A stretch of DNA of 21,062 bases, from positions 1 to 21,062 of the forward strand of contig JASHXJ010000487.1 in assembly GCA_030043595.1 (NCBI GenBank). The letters run 5' to 3'. This document shows positions 20,804-21,062 of the stretch, in pieces; position 1 is the first letter of the stretch; each line of letters starts with the position of its first letter. The position numbers were made by a program, and so were the translations under genes. The stretch comes from Trebonia sp. (lineage in GTDB: Bacteria; Actinomycetota; Actinomycetes; Streptosporangiales; Streptosporangiaceae). The notes beneath the pieces are model-generated. The model did no database searches. It was given only the letters and a program-made list of their open reading frames with translations, and was not told where the DNA came from.

Positions 20804-21062
20804 CTAGAAGCAGATGCCAGGGCGATGATCCCGTACGAGGACTGTGCGGTCGTTGGAGCCGGAGACGATGATGTCGCGGTCCCCGGCCCGCCCGATCGCC
20901 ACCGCGGTCACCTCGTCGTCGTGGCCGGCCAGCGGGCCGCCGGCCGGCGCGCTGGTGACCGCGTCCCAGACCCGCACCGTCTTGTCGGAGCCGGAGACGA
21001 TGATGTCGCGGTCCCCGGCCCGCCCGATCGCCACCGCGGTCACCTCGTCGTCGTGGCCGGCC
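20804..21062 (-). CDS. WD40-repeat protein, C-terminal fragment (continues past window end)
   Basis: The last 86 residues of a beta-propeller protein are visible. Two blades follow the WD40 pattern: AGHDDEVTAVAIG, DIIVSGSDKTVRVWDA, then a second GHDDEVTAVAIG, DIIVSGSNDRTVLVRD, ending GICF. The last blade has lost the closing WD (VRD), as is usual for a final repeat. In actinobacteria such propellers are often fused to caspase-like, kinase, NACHT or trypsin-like domains, which would lie to the right of this window. The repeats are nearly identical even at DNA level, a sign of recent repeat expansion or gene conversion. Confidence 0.85.
   Translation of the reverse strand, partial: AGHDDEVTAVAIGRAGDRDIIVSGSDKTVRVWDAVTSAPAGGPLAGHDDEVTAVAIGRAGDRDIIVSGSNDRTVLVRDHRPGICF
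20855..20930. repeat. WD40-encoding direct repeat, copy 1
   Basis: These 76 bp are identical to 20987-21062. The period is 132 bp, which equals one 44-residue WD40 blade. Confidence 0.85.
20987..21062. repeat. WD40-encoding direct repeat, copy 2 (reaches window end)
   Basis: Identical to 20855-20930 over all visible bases. The identity may continue beyond the window edge. Confidence 0.85.

Overview
The window is chromosomal DNA from a high-GC actinobacterium. Codons end almost entirely in G or C, GTG starts and 4-bp stop/start overlaps are common, and promoters have the TTGACA / TAnnnT form. The WD40 fragment at the right edge resembles those of filamentous Actinomycetota (Frankia or Streptosporangiales type); this placement is an impression, not a computed result. 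I see no rRNA, tRNA, CRISPR array, insertion sequence or phage gene. Nearly all genes concern CoA-thioester or carboxylic-acid metabolism.

Layout. (1) 1-1874: the N-terminal half of an SDR dehydrogenase on the minus strand, then an HSL-type esterase and a YciI-like protein on the plus strand. (2) 1882-4965, minus strand: a three-gene unit of a TetR repressor, an APH/ACAD10-type phosphotransferase and an adenylosuccinate-lyase/PcaB-superfamily lyase. (3) 4966-5632: a divergent control region with two copies of the palindrome ACCGAGCGCTCGGT. One lies between the -35 and -10 of a strong plus-strand promoter, the other abuts the -35 of the tetR promoter. A terminator-like hairpin lies in the 5' leader of the plus operon. 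(4) 5633-14898, plus strand: a tightly packed nine-gene operon, in order lipoprotein binding protein, crotonase 1, crotonase 2, single-domain ABC ATPase, isochorismatase-like protein, RbsC-type permease, NDP-forming acyl-CoA synthetase, crotonase 3, HMG-CoA-lyase-like aldolase. (5) 15103-16314: an FAD monooxygenase. (6) 16433-19670: a second TetR-controlled unit, with an SDR (minus) divergent from an AMP-forming acyl-CoA ligase and a TetR gene (plus). Each divergent promoter has its own operator near the transcription start. The second TetR appears to begin at a CTG codon. (7) 19673-21062, minus strand: DinB-like protein, cupin, and the C-terminus of a WD40-repeat protein.

How it may work together (inference). 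The nine-gene operon reads as a complete import-and-degrade module. A CUT2-type ABC importer captures a small polar compound. The NDP-forming synthetase makes it a CoA ester. Three crotonases hydrate, dehydrate or isomerise it. The HMG-CoA-lyase-like enzyme makes the final C-C cleavage. The divergent phosphotransferase and lyase are probably part of the same pathway under the same repressor. The substrate cannot be read from sequence. A sugar-type importer embedded in an acyl-CoA operon, two dissimilar tandem crotonases, and a cysteine-less isochorismatase homologue make this module the most interesting object here.
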